64,000 bases of DNA, from IMG/VR virus record IMGVR_UViG_3300033145_001096, positions 1 to 64,000 of that record. One strand, given 5' to 3'. This document shows positions 34,668 through 42,445 of the stretch, piece after piece (positions within the stretch are counted from its first letter, which is position 1; the number at the start of each line of letters is the position of its first letter). Under the pieces are notes generated by a model that worked only from the letters and a program-made list of their open reading frames with translations, had not been told where the DNA came from and did not search any database. Source of the stretch: a virus. The position numbers were made by a program, and so were the translations under genes.

Positions 34668-34986
34668 TTCCGCTTGCCCCTTCCATTGATTTTTTATCAA
34701 TATTTTTAATTATTTCATAAATTTTTCTCGCTCTCGAAACTCGAAGACTTATAAAGTGGTCAAGAATCCTTTTGCAATTCTTACAAATTTCAAAAACTTT
34801 AACTTCTTCTTTACGCTTTTTCACTTTACTCATTAAATTTTGTAAATACTCAGCTTGGTTATTATAATATTGTTCTTCTTCTTTCGCTAAATTTTCTGTA
34901 ATTGTTTCTAAAATAGAGAAAGTAAATTTTGAGTCTCCTTCTTTAATTAGATTGTTGCATAAATCACAATACAAAACGTATGACAT
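34660..34986 (-). CDS. Zinc-finger/coiled-coil protein
   Basis: 108 aa; CDLCNNL near the N-terminus and CKNCKRILDH near residue 70, with a coiled coil between. Unknown role. Confidence 0.5.
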   Translation of the reverse strand: MSYVLYCDLCNNLIKEGDSKFTFSILETITENLAKEEEQYYNNQAEYLQNLMSKVKKRKEEVKVFEICKNCKRILDHFISLRVSRARKIYEIIKNIDKKSMEGASGNV

Positions 34987-35001
34987 AATTTATCCCTTCT
35001 T

Positions 35002-35616
35002 TTATTCCTTTGGTTCTTCTTTTTCTTTTAAACTTACAGTTTTTTTACATTTGCTTAATTTATACATATAAATCTTTTCTTCTATTAATCTAAAAATCCC
35101 TTTAATAAATTGAGTAATCAAAACCCTCAAACTTTGGATTTTTCTATCATATCTAATGGCAATATAATCTGTTAACTGTTTTTTATTATCAAATAATCGT
35201 CCACCAGAATCTTCTACAAGAAACAATGCCCATTTAGAAAGTTTAATTTTTGATTCTGACCAAACAAGATATATAGGTTTATGTAATCTCCACGCTTCAG
35301 CCATCTCATGTATTGTGCCAGTAGTCTTTATATCTGGAAATAAATGCACTATAATAAAATCACTTTTATGAACCATCCTTAAATCTTTTGCCACTATTCT
35401 TTTAAAATTGTCTTTAAATATTTTATAGTTTCCAGAACAAATCCATCCATTGAATTTTTCTTGTGCCTCTACAACAGTCATGTTTGTTACTAATGGCTCA
35501 GTTTTGCATGGGTCTTGAATATATATGCCAGCTTCATCTAAAGCAGGAGTCATAGCATCTCTCCAAGCAACTCCACCATCTTTTTTAGCGAATTCAATTG
35601 CACCTGCTACCGTCAA
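35002..35616 (-). CDS. Nucleoside 2-deoxyribosyltransferase-like, N-terminus interrupted
   Basis: About 204 aa. AGAIEFAKKDGGVAWRDAMT, DPCKTEP, VHKSDFIIVHLFPD and GTIHEMAEAWRLHKPIYLVW match phage nucleoside 2-deoxyribosyltransferases. The first strand and initiator Met are absent: the frame opens at TTG 35616 without a ribosome binding site. The missing start seems to lie at 36168-36185, beyond the HNH gene. A basic C-terminal tail of about 55 aa is additional. Confidence 0.75.
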   Translation of the reverse strand: MTVAGAIEFAKKDGGVAWRDAMTPALDEAGIYIQDPCKTEPLVTNMTVVEAQEKFNGWICSGNYKIFKDNFKRIVAKDLRMVHKSDFIIVHLFPDIKTTGTIHEMAEAWRLHKPIYLVWSESKIKLSKWALFLVEDSGGRLFDNKKQLTDYIAIRYDRKIQSLRVLITQFIKGIFRLIEEKIYMYKLSKCKKTVSLKEKEEPKE

Positions 35617-35650
35617 AGGTAGGTATAGAATAATTTAAATTTCGCTATAC

Positions 35651-36151
35651 CTAACATTTGGCATCACCTCCTTCAATAATTTCAGGAACAGTTTTCCAAA
35701 GTTTTCCATATATATTTTTAAACCAATTCATATAATCTTCAACCAATCCTTTTTCGACAAGATAATTATAAGTTTTACTATGAAATTTTCTATGCCCGCC
35801 GTTAGAAAAAATCATAAAATTTTCTAATATATCATTTTGTTTGTTATTGTCTTTGTGGTGGATATGCTCTTCAGATTTTAATTTTTTTCCTATTAAACGT
35901 TCTATAATATATCTATATGCATATTGAACTTTTCCATTTAAAGATAACACAAATCTTCCACAAGAACTTAAATGAATTCCTTTATAATTATGAGGTTTAT
36001 TTCCTTTTTTAAATTCTGTTTTAGGAGAAAAGCGTTTACCTTTCATGGAAATGTTCATACATTTAACACTACAAAATTTTGCAGTGTTTTTTCGATATGA
36101 ATAAATTTCCATTTTTGTCTTACAAATTTGACATTCTTTTATAATTTTCAT
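35651..36151 (-). CDS. HNH endonuclease inserted in the deoxyribosyltransferase gene
   Basis: 166 aa from ATG 36151 (AGGTG upstream; a GTG at 36163 is possible). Treble-clef start (CQICKTK, CSVKC), then an HNH core KSEEHIHHKDNNKQNDILEN FMIF, typical of phage HNH proteins with AP2-like neighbours. It occupies nearly all of a 557 bp insert splitting the deoxyribosyltransferase. Confidence 0.85.
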   Translation of the reverse strand: MKIIKECQICKTKMEIYSYRKNTAKFCSVKCMNISMKGKRFSPKTEFKKGNKPHNYKGIHLSSCGRFVLSLNGKVQYAYRYIIERLIGKKLKSEEHIHHKDNNKQNDILENFMIFSNGGHRKFHSKTYNYLVEKGLVEDYMNWFKNIYGKLWKTVPEIIEGGDAKC

Positions 36152-36167
36152 TCTATTTGACACCTGA

Positions 36168-36185
36168 ATTTACCTTTCTATTCAT
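36168..36185 (-). pseudogene. Detached 5' fragment of the deoxyribosyltransferase gene
   Basis: ATG 36185 reads MNRKVN, beginning 9 bp after the previous stop, exactly where the next operon gene should start. Joined to GTA at 35610 it gives MNRKVNVAGAIEFAKK, a normal N-terminus for the family. Either an exon or a relic. Confidence 0.55.
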
Positions 36186-36193
36186 ATTCTCCA

Positions 36194-36565
36194 TTATTCC
36201 ACATCTCCATTGGCGATTATTTTAATATTTTCGTATTTTGCTATTTCATCATCATAACTATCCATAAGTTCCTCTATCAAAAAATCCCCTATATCATTAA
36301 TATACAATCTTCTTTTAATCTCTTTAGCACATCTAACCAAACATCCTGTCATATCATTGTAACGTTGATAATTCGGGTGCTCTCCAAGAAAATTTTCGAC
36401 AAAAGTTTTTATACAATATTTATTAGTTGCTGCTTTACAAGCACTATTAATACAATAATGTTTAACATAATAAAATATTTGGTAATTCAATTCCCCTGCT
36501 GTTAGTGCAGGTTCCCTATTTCTTAATTCTTCTCTACGACCATCGTCAGATTTGATATAGGGCAT
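36194..36565 (-). CDS. Conserved phage hypothetical protein
   Basis: 123 aa; MPYIKSDDGRREELR...GELNYQIFYYVKHY is the start of a common phage family (DUF6899-like, from memory) of unknown function. C-terminus acidic. Confidence 0.6.
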   Translation of the reverse strand: MPYIKSDDGRREELRNREPALTAGELNYQIFYYVKHYCINSACKAATNKYCIKTFVENFLGEHPNYQRYNDMTGCLVRCAKEIKRRLYINDIGDFLIEELMDSYDDEIAKYENIKIIANGDVE

Positions 36566-36582
36566 AAAATTATCTCCTATTT

Positions 36583-36789
36583 TTATACTTTCTTTATTAA
36601 TTCTATATTTGATTCTTTAAATTTAACTATTCTGTAATTACAAACACTTGATGAACATAATCTTAATCTAACTTCATATAAAACATATTCATTGCTACCA
36701 TCTTCATAAAGAACAAAATCTTCTAATGTTCCTGTGCAATCTTCAAAAAAACCACCTTTAATTCTTACCTCATTTCCATATTTAAACAT
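36583..36789 (-). CDS. KOW/SH3-like small protein
   Basis: 68 aa; GNEVRIKGGFFEDCTGTLED resembles a KOW-type beta-barrel start. Unknown role. Confidence 0.45.
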   Translation of the reverse strand: MFKYGNEVRIKGGFFEDCTGTLEDFVLYEDGSNEYVLYEVRLRLCSSSVCNYRIVKFKESNIELIKKV

Positions 36790-37031
36790 TATTCTTTCTC
36801 CTTTTTAATAACAGTATAATATTTTGTCCATTTAGTTCCATAACGATTACTTTTATCAGGTATATTCTTCTTCTTTCCTTCAATTAACTCATCTCGTATC
36901 AACTTTCCCAAAGCACCAATATACTCTTCTCCTAATTCTGATTTTATTAATGCAGCAGTAATATCTACTTTTCTTGTATCAATATAATCATATAATCTTA
37001 GTTCTTTTTCTGAATAAATTTCTCTATTCAT
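36789..37031 (-). CDS. Possible winged-helix protein
   Basis: 80 aa from ATG 37031 within the ATGA-type overlap. Mostly helical first half (LYDYIDTRKVDITAALIKSE) and basic C-terminus; could be a winged helix. Not firmly recognised. Confidence 0.4.
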   Translation of the reverse strand: MNREIYSEKELRLYDYIDTRKVDITAALIKSELGEEYIGALGKLIRDELIEGKKKNIPDKSNRYGTKWTKYYTVIKKEKE

Positions 37032-37224
37032 TTTTTTCTCCTCTTTTTTCATATTTTCTTGCATAATCGTCTAAACTCTCTATAACTGCTCTTCTTATTA
37101 AAGAGTCAGTGCATCTCTTTCTTTTAAAGTGATTTTTTATTAAACTTTTTTCTTCTTTATTTAGGGTTACTTCTATTAAAACTTCTTCTGTCTTTTTATC
37201 TTCTTTAAGAAATTTAACTTTCAT
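37024..37224 (-). CDS. First gene of the 37-24 kb operon, hypothetical
   Basis: 66 aa, charged, begins MKVKFLKEDKKTEEVLIEV. Starts 20 bp after the -10 element, so it should be the promoter-proximal cistron. Confidence 0.5.
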   Translation of the reverse strand: MKVKFLKEDKKTEEVLIEVTLNKEEKSLIKNHFKRKRCTDSLIRRAVIESLDDYARKYEKRGEKNE

Positions 37225-37243
37225 TTTTATATCCTTTTACTTT

Positions 37244-37293
37244 ATTATAGCATAATTTCAATAGTTCAGTCAAGTAAATAAACGAATTTGTTA
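37244..37293 (-). promoter_or_regulatory. Leftward phage promoter, TTATTTACTTGACT family
   Basis: Minus strand: TCGTTTATTTACTTGACT, -35 TTGACT (37268-37273), spacer 18, -10 TATAAT (37244-37249). Precedes the operon with deoxyribosyltransferase, bS21, ClpP and deformylase. Confidence 0.88.
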
Positions 37294-37295
37294 AA

Positions 37296-37478
37296 TTAAT
37301 TTTCGGTTGATGTTTTTGCGTCTTCGAGGTCTTCAAATAAACGGTCAACTTCATTTAAAAGTAATTCAAGAATAAGGTCTCTCTTTTCTTTTTTGTTTTC
37401 TTCCCTAACTAATTTTATACACCTACTTACACGCTTCAAATCATGTAACAAACGATTATAATCTTTACCTAATAACAT
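37296..37478 (-). CDS. Coiled-coil small protein
   Basis: 60 aa, starting MLLGKDYNRLLHDLKRV. Helical, charged. Last gene of the 42-37 kb operon. Confidence 0.5.
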   Translation of the reverse strand: MLLGKDYNRLLHDLKRVSRCIKLVREENKKEKRDLILELLLNEVDRLFEDLEDAKTSTEN

Positions 37479-37481
37479 AAT

Positions 37482-37640
37482 TTACCTCCCAGCTTGTTGA
37501 GCTATAATTATATTTCTGCAATTATTACAAACTAATACTCTCATTACTTTGCCAGAAGAGTTGCCTCTTGCTGTTATTATAGTAAGATATTGCCTCGGTA
37601 AAGTTAGATGGCATCTATGACAGGTTCCGAAATTTGGCAT
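37482..37640 (-). CDS. Small zinc-finger protein
   Basis: 52 aa; CHRCH and CNNC form a likely zinc site; basic. GGGAGG near its end serves the next ATG. Confidence 0.55.
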   Translation of the reverse strand: MPNFGTCHRCHLTLPRQYLTIITARGNSSGKVMRVLVCNNCRNIIIAQQAGR

Positions 37641-37642
37641 AA

Positions 37643-38335
37643 CTATTCCTTTCGTATAAAGTTACAGATTGCGGTAGCTATATGTAAAAATGTTATCCTT
37701 GTGTTTATATCCATTAAGCCTTTGTTCTCTTTTTTTATCAACGCTGCAACTGAATCCTCTATTATATTTAATACTTTATTATTATCAACCCTATCCAACT
37801 TAGCTTGGAGTTGTTCTACTGCTTGACTACACCCTGCTACAATAGCTCTTTCAGAAGGAGAGGGGTAGGCATCTTTTTTATAATTCCATTTAGGGTGAGC
37901 TTTAATTTTTTCACAAGCCTTTTTCATTTCCCTATGAGACCAAGTATCATATCTAACATCATCTTCGTATGCCTCTTTATATGTTATAGGAGAAGTTTTA
38001 TTCCCATAACCATCATCTTCACCACCGAGATATAAATAAACAAGGTCTTTCAACTTATCCCGCTCTTGGATTGCTTTGGCGAGGATTGAAGTGCAAAGGT
38101 CTATTGACTTATTATATGTATAGATATGACATTCTTTAATATACGGGCAATTTTTACATTTTTCTTTGTAGTAAGATTTGCCACAACATTCTTTCTCAGG
38201 CAACATATCCCCTGCTTTCTTCTGAGCTTCAAGAGCGTCTGCTCCTGCAATACAAGCATTATATTGTTCTTCTGTTGCCCATTGTTTATCCATTAAAATA
38301 CTACTTAATTCTTTCAACACTTCTATATTATCCAT
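37643..38335 (-). CDS. Cys-containing hypothetical protein with repeat modules
   Basis: 230 aa. ADALEAQKKAGDMLPEKECC, a Cys cluster (CKNCPYIKEC), YNKSIDLCTSILAKAIQERD, then a C-terminal KLDRVDNNKVLNII...AICNFIRKE. The LPEK...IDLC portion recurs at 39192-39587, and the C-terminal module at 28877-29236. A modular phage family of unknown function. Confidence 0.55.
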   Translation of the reverse strand: MDNIEVLKELSSILMDKQWATEEQYNACIAGADALEAQKKAGDMLPEKECCGKSYYKEKCKNCPYIKECHIYTYNKSIDLCTSILAKAIQERDKLKDLVYLYLGGEDDGYGNKTSPITYKEAYEDDVRYDTWSHREMKKACEKIKAHPKWNYKKDAYPSPSERAIVAGCSQAVEQLQAKLDRVDNNKVLNIIEDSVAALIKKENKGLMDINTRITFLHIATAICNFIRKE

Positions 38336-38367
38336 TATCTTGTTCTCCTTGAATTTAGGGTTGGTCT

Positions 38368-38517
38368 TTAATTTATGTTATTGTTATGGGCGTAAACAAT
38401 CTTCTCTGCTTGTTCTTTTGAAAGTGGAGAAGCAGCACCAATAATAATAGCGTTTTTACCTGTAATGATACCCCAATGTCCATCATCTAATACATCTGAA
38501 ACATACCATTTACTCAT
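38368..38517 (-). CDS. Small hypothetical protein
   Basis: 49 aa, starting MSKWYVSDVLDDGHWGIIT; alpha/beta, soluble. Not recognised. Confidence 0.5.
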   Translation of the reverse strand: MSKWYVSDVLDDGHWGIITGKNAIIIGAASPLSKEQAEKIVYAHNNNIN

Positions 38518-38529
38518 TCTATTTCTCCT

Positions 38530-38673
38530 TTAAGTGGGTAGTAATCTATTTCCGCATACAGGGCAATACTTATATCTCTTATTCCATAAGTTTGCCATTC
38601 CTCTATTGACCTTATAATGATGAGAAGTAACATCCCATCTCCATATTTCACAGCACTTCTTCTTTCGCTTCAT
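38530..38673 (-). CDS. Small zinc-ribbon protein
   Basis: 47 aa; CCEIW and CPVCGNRL flank a Trp-rich centre, a pattern common in tiny phage zinc proteins. Confidence 0.5.
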   Translation of the reverse strand: MKRKKKCCEIWRWDVTSHHYKVNRGMANLWNKRYKYCPVCGNRLLPT

Positions 38674-39071
38674 CACTTACTCCTTATCAGTTCTGGTAGG
38701 TTGTCTGCGAGGGCTTGAGCTAAGTCCGTTAATGCTACCCCTAAATCATTTAACATATATCCAGTCCCATCGCAACGGCTACAACCATCGACACAACATT
38801 GCGTTCTGTAAGTTTGTGATAGACCTTTTTTATGAAGAAAGCTAAATATAGTATATTCTGTTTTTTTCACGTTTAACTTTATTAATAACTCCCCGATTTG
38901 TTTGATAATAGAATTACAAGCCTTTAACTCACTTGACATTGGTTTACCACAACTTGCACATATATTAGAAAAGGAATGAAAATTTGTTAATAAGGCAGGT
39001 CTATTACCGTCATCATAACATTTACATCTTTCCTTCTCTTTTGGAAAATTCTTAAGCTGGTTTAGTTTCAT
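38673..39071 (-). CDS. Zinc-binding hypothetical protein
   Basis: 132 aa from ATG 39071 (GGAG 6 bases upstream). CKCYD, CASCGKPM and CCVDGCSRCDGTG (DnaJ-like) form two probable zinc sites; the C-terminus is helical. Confidence 0.5.
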   Translation of the reverse strand: MKLNQLKNFPKEKERCKCYDDGNRPALLTNFHSFSNICASCGKPMSSELKACNSIIKQIGELLIKLNVKKTEYTIFSFLHKKGLSQTYRTQCCVDGCSRCDGTGYMLNDLGVALTDLAQALADNLPELIRSK

Positions 39072-39102
39072 CACTTACTCCTTATCTTGCGGTTTGATTG
39101 CT

Positions 39103-39195
39103 TTACCCGAAAATATACTTTAGTAGAGCTATCGCTACTAACCCGTATAGAATAAATCCCGCTACTCCGAAAGTAACATTATATGTTGTCTTCAT
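39103..39195 (-). CDS. 30 aa membrane peptide
   Basis: MKTTYNVTFGVAG then a hydrophobic helix ending KYIFG. ATGA overlap with the following upstream gene. Confidence 0.4.
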   Translation of the reverse strand: MKTTYNVTFGVAGFILYGLVAIALLKYIFG

Positions 39196-39587
39196 ATCTC
39201 CCTCTCTTTGTCTTTGATAGCTTGGTAATACTCATAATGATTATTGCATACAGGTTCATGATTACAACACATTTCTGGTAAATCATCTACAAACATATAT
39301 TTACAGGTAGAACAATTTCTTTCTTCTCTCCCTATCCTACCTCGCAAGGCTTGGAAACAGAGGTCTATTGCGTCATTAAAAACCCTATTTTGTCCGTAAT
39401 GGTCAAACATACCAATAACTTTCTTTTCAGGCAACATCTCCCTAAGTTCCGCATCAGAGAGAATGTAGTATTCTTTGAGGGCGGAGAGGGCTTCTTTCTT
39501 CCCCTTTATTGCAAATCCTCCAGGTGCTCCATATATAGCGCTTATTGTTAAACTATCTAATATCTGTTCAGGTGTTTGTTTCATCAT
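39192..39587 (-). CDS. Hypothetical protein with LPEKK...NDAIDLC motif
   Basis: 131 aa. AELREMLPEKKVIG, RVFNDAIDLCFQALRGRIG and a Cys cluster (CSTCKYM, CCNHEPVC) link it to the 37643-38335 protein. ATGA overlap. Confidence 0.5.
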   Translation of the reverse strand: MMKQTPEQILDSLTISAIYGAPGGFAIKGKKEALSALKEYYILSDAELREMLPEKKVIGMFDHYGQNRVFNDAIDLCFQALRGRIGREERNCSTCKYMFVDDLPEMCCNHEPVCNNHYEYYQAIKDKEREI

Positions 39588-39817
39588 TCCCCCTTTATTA
39601 GTTTTCGGATTTCAGCTTTAGCCTTATTGTAACCTATGTCTAAACCTCTTTCTTCTTTGCCATGACTATCATTATCATATCTATTCTTCCCCACAACCCT
39701 CAAGAACAATTCATGAATAGCTGTGGTGGCTTGGTTAAACTCTTGACAGACACAACCACTTTCAGTGCATTTCATACAAATCGTATCTCCTAATATCTTC
39801 TCAAGTTCTTTTTTCAT
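39584..39817 (-). CDS. Hypothetical protein
   Basis: 77 aa with CMKCTESGCVCQEFNQA and a conserved-looking YNKAKAEIRKLIKGE end. Unknown role. Confidence 0.45.
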   Translation of the reverse strand: MKKELEKILGDTICMKCTESGCVCQEFNQATTAIHELFLRVVGKNRYDNDSHGKEERGLDIGYNKAKAEIRKLIKGE

Positions 39818-40020
39818 TTTATCCCCATAAATTCTTTTAGTTTAGCTTTTAATATTTGACAGGGAATTAATCCTGTATTCTGTTCTATTGCCCACTTCGC
39901 AAACTTGAGAGAGGCGAGGGCATTTTTATCATAAAATAACAAAAATCCATCTTCTATCTGTGCTTCCTTTTGTTCGAATATTTCTATTGCCTCATCTATC
40001 CGTTTAATTATTTGTTTCAT
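39814..40020 (-). CDS. Hypothetical helical protein
   Basis: 68 aa: MKQIIKRIDEAIEIFE...ALASLKFAKW resembles the rightward protein at 58786-59022 (KQIDEGIESI...ILASLKFVKD), indicating distant duplication. Confidence 0.5.
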   Translation of the reverse strand: MKQIIKRIDEAIEIFEQKEAQIEDGFLLFYDKNALASLKFAKWAIEQNTGLIPCQILKAKLKEFMGIK

Positions 40021-40067
40021 ATTTTTAGCTCCTTATTACAAATCCTTTTAATTAACAAAAGTGTTTA

Positions 40068-40247
40068 TTAACTATCTTTACCATTTCTTCTATCTCTACG
40101 ATACATTTCTATTTCTTCTAATAAAAAGTTTAATGTCTTATTTAAAGATTTAATATGCATTATTATAATTATATCACAAGTCATTATTGCTCCGCAGATA
40201 CCTATTACCGACACTATAAGCACAATTAATTGAGTCCAGGATAACAT
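40068..40247 (-). CDS. Small membrane protein
   Basis: 59 aa; hydrophobic residues 5-30, then a basic amphipathic tail. ATG lies beside the next gene stop. Confidence 0.5.
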   Translation of the reverse strand: MLSWTQLIVLIVSVIGICGAIMTCDIIIIMHIKSLNKTLNFLLEEIEMYRRDRRNGKDS

Positions 40248-40248
40248 T

Positions 40249-40443
40249 TTAACTCCTTATTGGAAATTTATTATTTAGATTTGGATTTCCAATTATTTTT
40301 GCTATATTTTTATATTCATTAAACTCTCGTATATCTTTTATTCTTTGGTTTTTCTCTAATATAGGGAAAATAAGATACTCCAATATTAATAATATAAACC
40401 CTGCTCCTATAAAATATCCAATAACAAATGCAATAAGATTCAT
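40249..40443 (-). CDS. Small membrane protein
   Basis: 64 aa from ATG 40443 (AAGGAG at the right distance). One transmembrane helix (LIAFVIGYFIGAGFILLILE) and a charged tail. Confidence 0.5.
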   Translation of the reverse strand: MNLIAFVIGYFIGAGFILLILEYLIFPILEKNQRIKDIREFNEYKNIAKIIGNPNLNNKFPIRS

Positions 40444-40463
40444 TCTTTTCTCCTTCTTCAAAT

Positions 40464-41138
40464 TTAAAATCTTAACGTAAAGTAGGCAATTACCCTTTTA
40501 TCAACAAGAAAATTATTATATCCTGTGCCTACACCTATTCCAACGGCGGAATTTTTTAGACCTATATTATCAAGCTTATAAGACACACCTAAAGGATACA
40601 AACCTTTAGTAGTAATGAAACTATCAAGTCGTATCTTCCACGCTTTAAACCACGAAATTCCTATTCCCCCTTCTCCAGCTATAGTTCCATCTGTTCCTAT
40701 ACTTCCTCCTACCACTGCAATCGGTTCCAAAATAAATCCGAAAGGTTTGAGCTGTTTACGAAGGGTATCTAAATCTTTTGCCTTTAATCTTTTTAAAATT
40801 TCTCCTTCTGGAGTTCGGATTGTAACGACCCCATTTTCATCAATATTTAAAAAATTGCCGTCGTGAAGCTTAATATTAGCTTCTTTATATTCTCCTAAAT
40901 CAATTTTTAAACTCTGATTGATTTTGCCTTTCCAATATCCATACCCAAATATCGCTCCTATAATTAAAGCAAATATAATTAACTTCCGCACGTTGAGAAG
41001 TGAGGAAATGTCTTTGCCCCAGTCTTTAGGAGAAAATAAGCTAAACATTCCTGATACAAATTTACTTATAGAGAAGGGTTCTCTTTCTTTTATTTCTGTT
41101 ATTTTATATTTTTTTCCGATACTTGAATTAGTTTTCAT
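40464..41138 (-). CDS. Membrane-anchored phage protein
   Basis: 224 aa. One transmembrane helix at about residues 52-68 (LIIFALIIGAIFGYGYW), a central NIDENGVVTIRTPEGE segment, and a beta-rich end (LGVSYKLDNIGLKNSAVGIG, YFTLRF). The family is seen in phages and its role is unknown; possible envelope function. Confidence 0.5.
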   Translation of the reverse strand: MKTNSSIGKKYKITEIKEREPFSISKFVSGMFSLFSPKDWGKDISSLLNVRKLIIFALIIGAIFGYGYWKGKINQSLKIDLGEYKEANIKLHDGNFLNIDENGVVTIRTPEGEILKRLKAKDLDTLRKQLKPFGFILEPIAVVGGSIGTDGTIAGEGGIGISWFKAWKIRLDSFITTKGLYPLGVSYKLDNIGLKNSAVGIGVGTGYNNFLVDKRVIAYFTLRF

Positions 41139-41326
41139 ATTTTTCTCTCCAGTATTGTTAAATTTTTGAGATATTTTTCTGTTCTTTTTAATCCTCGTGA
41201 AGTTAAAGTTAACATTTTATTTTTTAATTTATAATCATATTTTGGATTTAGTTTTAACCCTTCAACACAAAAAATTACAGTCCCTTCTTTTGGAGATTCT
41301 GTTAATGTCCAAGATTTATTTTTCAT
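41135..41326 (-). CDS. Hypothetical protein
   Basis: 63 aa starting MKNKSWTLTESPKEG; basic C-terminus. ATGA overlap with the membrane protein gene. Confidence 0.45.
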   Translation of the reverse strand: MKNKSWTLTESPKEGTVIFCVEGLKLNPKYDYKLKNKMLTLTSRGLKRTEKYLKNLTILERKI

Positions 41327-41330
41327 ATTT

Positions 41331-41480
41331 TCATCTCTTTTTTATTATTAAATCAAATAATTTTGAATCTATATTATGTATCTTTAAATTATATTTTTCA
41401 CGAATTGCTCTAAATTCACCTATCAAGTTTAATTTTCTTTTTCTCAACCTTATTATTTTATCTAACTTCTTCTTAGTCAC
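41331..41480 (-). CDS. Basic small protein, GTG start
   Basis: 49 aa from GTG 41480, chosen because AAAGGAG lies 7 bases upstream; an ATG at 41516 overlaps the previous gene. Highly basic, helical. Confidence 0.45.
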   Translation of the reverse strand: MTKKKLDKIIRLRKRKLNLIGEFRAIREKYNLKIHNIDSKLFDLIIKKR

Positions 41481-41493
41481 TTCTTTTCTCCTT

Positions 41494-41796
41494 TTAAAAA
41501 TCAGATTCATCCGCACATAATTCTATCATATCTGGGTTTGCTCTCACAGAAGGCTGTTCTTCTTTTTTAACATCCTTTGACTTATAATCTTCTATTAATT
41601 TAACAATTTCTTTTACTTTTTTTATAGATTCTCTTTTTGCATTACAACCTAAACATTCGTTTGTAAATTTAAAAACAATTACATTATCTATCATTACGTT
41701 GTAAATAGTATAAAAATTTTTTTGTATTTCTGGTTTTATATATATTTTACTAATTAATTCAGGATTAACATATAAATCTTCTTTTATTTTAAGCAT
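41494..41796 (-). CDS. Hypothetical protein
   Basis: 100 aa: beta-rich N-terminus (LYVNPELISKIYIKPE) and a basic helix, acidic C-terminus. Not recognised. Confidence 0.5.
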   Translation of the reverse strand: MLKIKEDLYVNPELISKIYIKPEIQKNFYTIYNVMIDNVIVFKFTNECLGCNAKRESIKKVKEIVKLIEDYKSKDVKKEEQPSVRANPDMIELCADESDF

Positions 41797-41926
41797 TGAA
41801 AATCTCCTTTATACATCTATTTCCACATTTTGGACAAATAAGTATAGTTTCTAAATCAACTATAAAGAGAGTTATTTCGCCTTTATATTTACAATTTACA
41901 CAAATTACATTTGGAATTTTTCTCAT
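41789..41926 (-). CDS. Zinc-ribbon small protein
   Basis: 45 aa; CVNCKYKG and CPKCGNRC make a zinc ribbon. Overlaps both neighbours. Confidence 0.55.
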   Translation of the reverse strand: MRKIPNVICVNCKYKGEITLFIVDLETILICPKCGNRCIKEIFNA

Positions 41927-42108
41927 AATTTTTCCCCTCTACTTTGAGATTTCTCTAAAACACTCATTATAATATCTCCTCCATCGTATAACCCTAATTT
42001 ATGTGCAATTTTGTTTAAAAATTGTAACTGTGTATAAGTATCATATTGTCTTTGAACAAGGTGAGGTAGTTTTTTTATTATCTTTTCGATAGTTTTATCT
42101 CTATTCAT
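41923..42108 (-). CDS. Hypothetical helical protein
   Basis: 61 aa, starting MNRDKTIEKIIKKLPHLVQ. ATGA and ATG overlaps on both sides. Confidence 0.5.
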   Translation of the reverse strand: MNRDKTIEKIIKKLPHLVQRQYDTYTQLQFLNKIAHKLGLYDGGDIIMSVLEKSQSRGEKL

Positions 42109-42358
42109 TTCCTACCACCTTTTTCAATGTTATTGTTTTAAGATATATTTCTAATTTTGGGAATTTCTTATGAAAAAAAGAAGAGCGAGCCTTTCCAGCT
42201 TTCTCAGCTTTCAAACTCGCTTTATATAATCGTTTATAAATTCTCTCTAATTTTCTTAAAACATGTTGTCGTTCTACTATTCTATGAGATTTATAATGTT
42301 GTTCTTTCAAAGGAGAGCTTCCCCCATTCAATCTCTTACATTTCATTTTAAGTCCCAT
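42101..42358 (-). CDS. Basic protein, first gene of the 42-37 kb operon
   Basis: 85 aa, strongly basic (KCKRLNGG, HRIVERQHVLRKLERI). GGGGGA lies before the ATG. Nucleic-acid binding is likely on charge. Confidence 0.5.
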   Translation of the reverse strand: MGLKMKCKRLNGGSSPLKEQHYKSHRIVERQHVLRKLERIYKRLYKASLKAEKAGKARSSFFHKKFPKLEIYLKTITLKKVVGNE

Positions 42359-42397
42359 ATATCCCCCTATGTTTAGTATCTTTTATCTTTCTAATTC

Positions 42398-42445
42398 ATT
42401 ATATCACATTTAACATACCTGAGTCAAGTAAATAATAGATTTATT
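42398..42445 (-). promoter_or_regulatory. Leftward phage promoter, TTATTTACTTGACT family
   Basis: Minus strand: CTATTATTTACTTGACT, -35 TTGACT (42422-42427), spacer 18, -10 TATAAT (42398-42403). Confidence 0.88.

Noticed and set aside
35612-35618. RF2-like CTTTGAC frameshift site before the deoxyribosyltransferase
   Set aside because: A +1 shift there enters a frame that ends within a few codons. The enzyme frame would need -1, so the resemblance is probably chance.
35611-36167. Conventional group I intron carrying the HNH ORF
   Set aside because: Only about 44 nt lie outside the HNH frame, too little for a group I core unless it overlaps the ORF, and I could not find P, Q, R or S elements. 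Kept as a split gene with an open mechanism.
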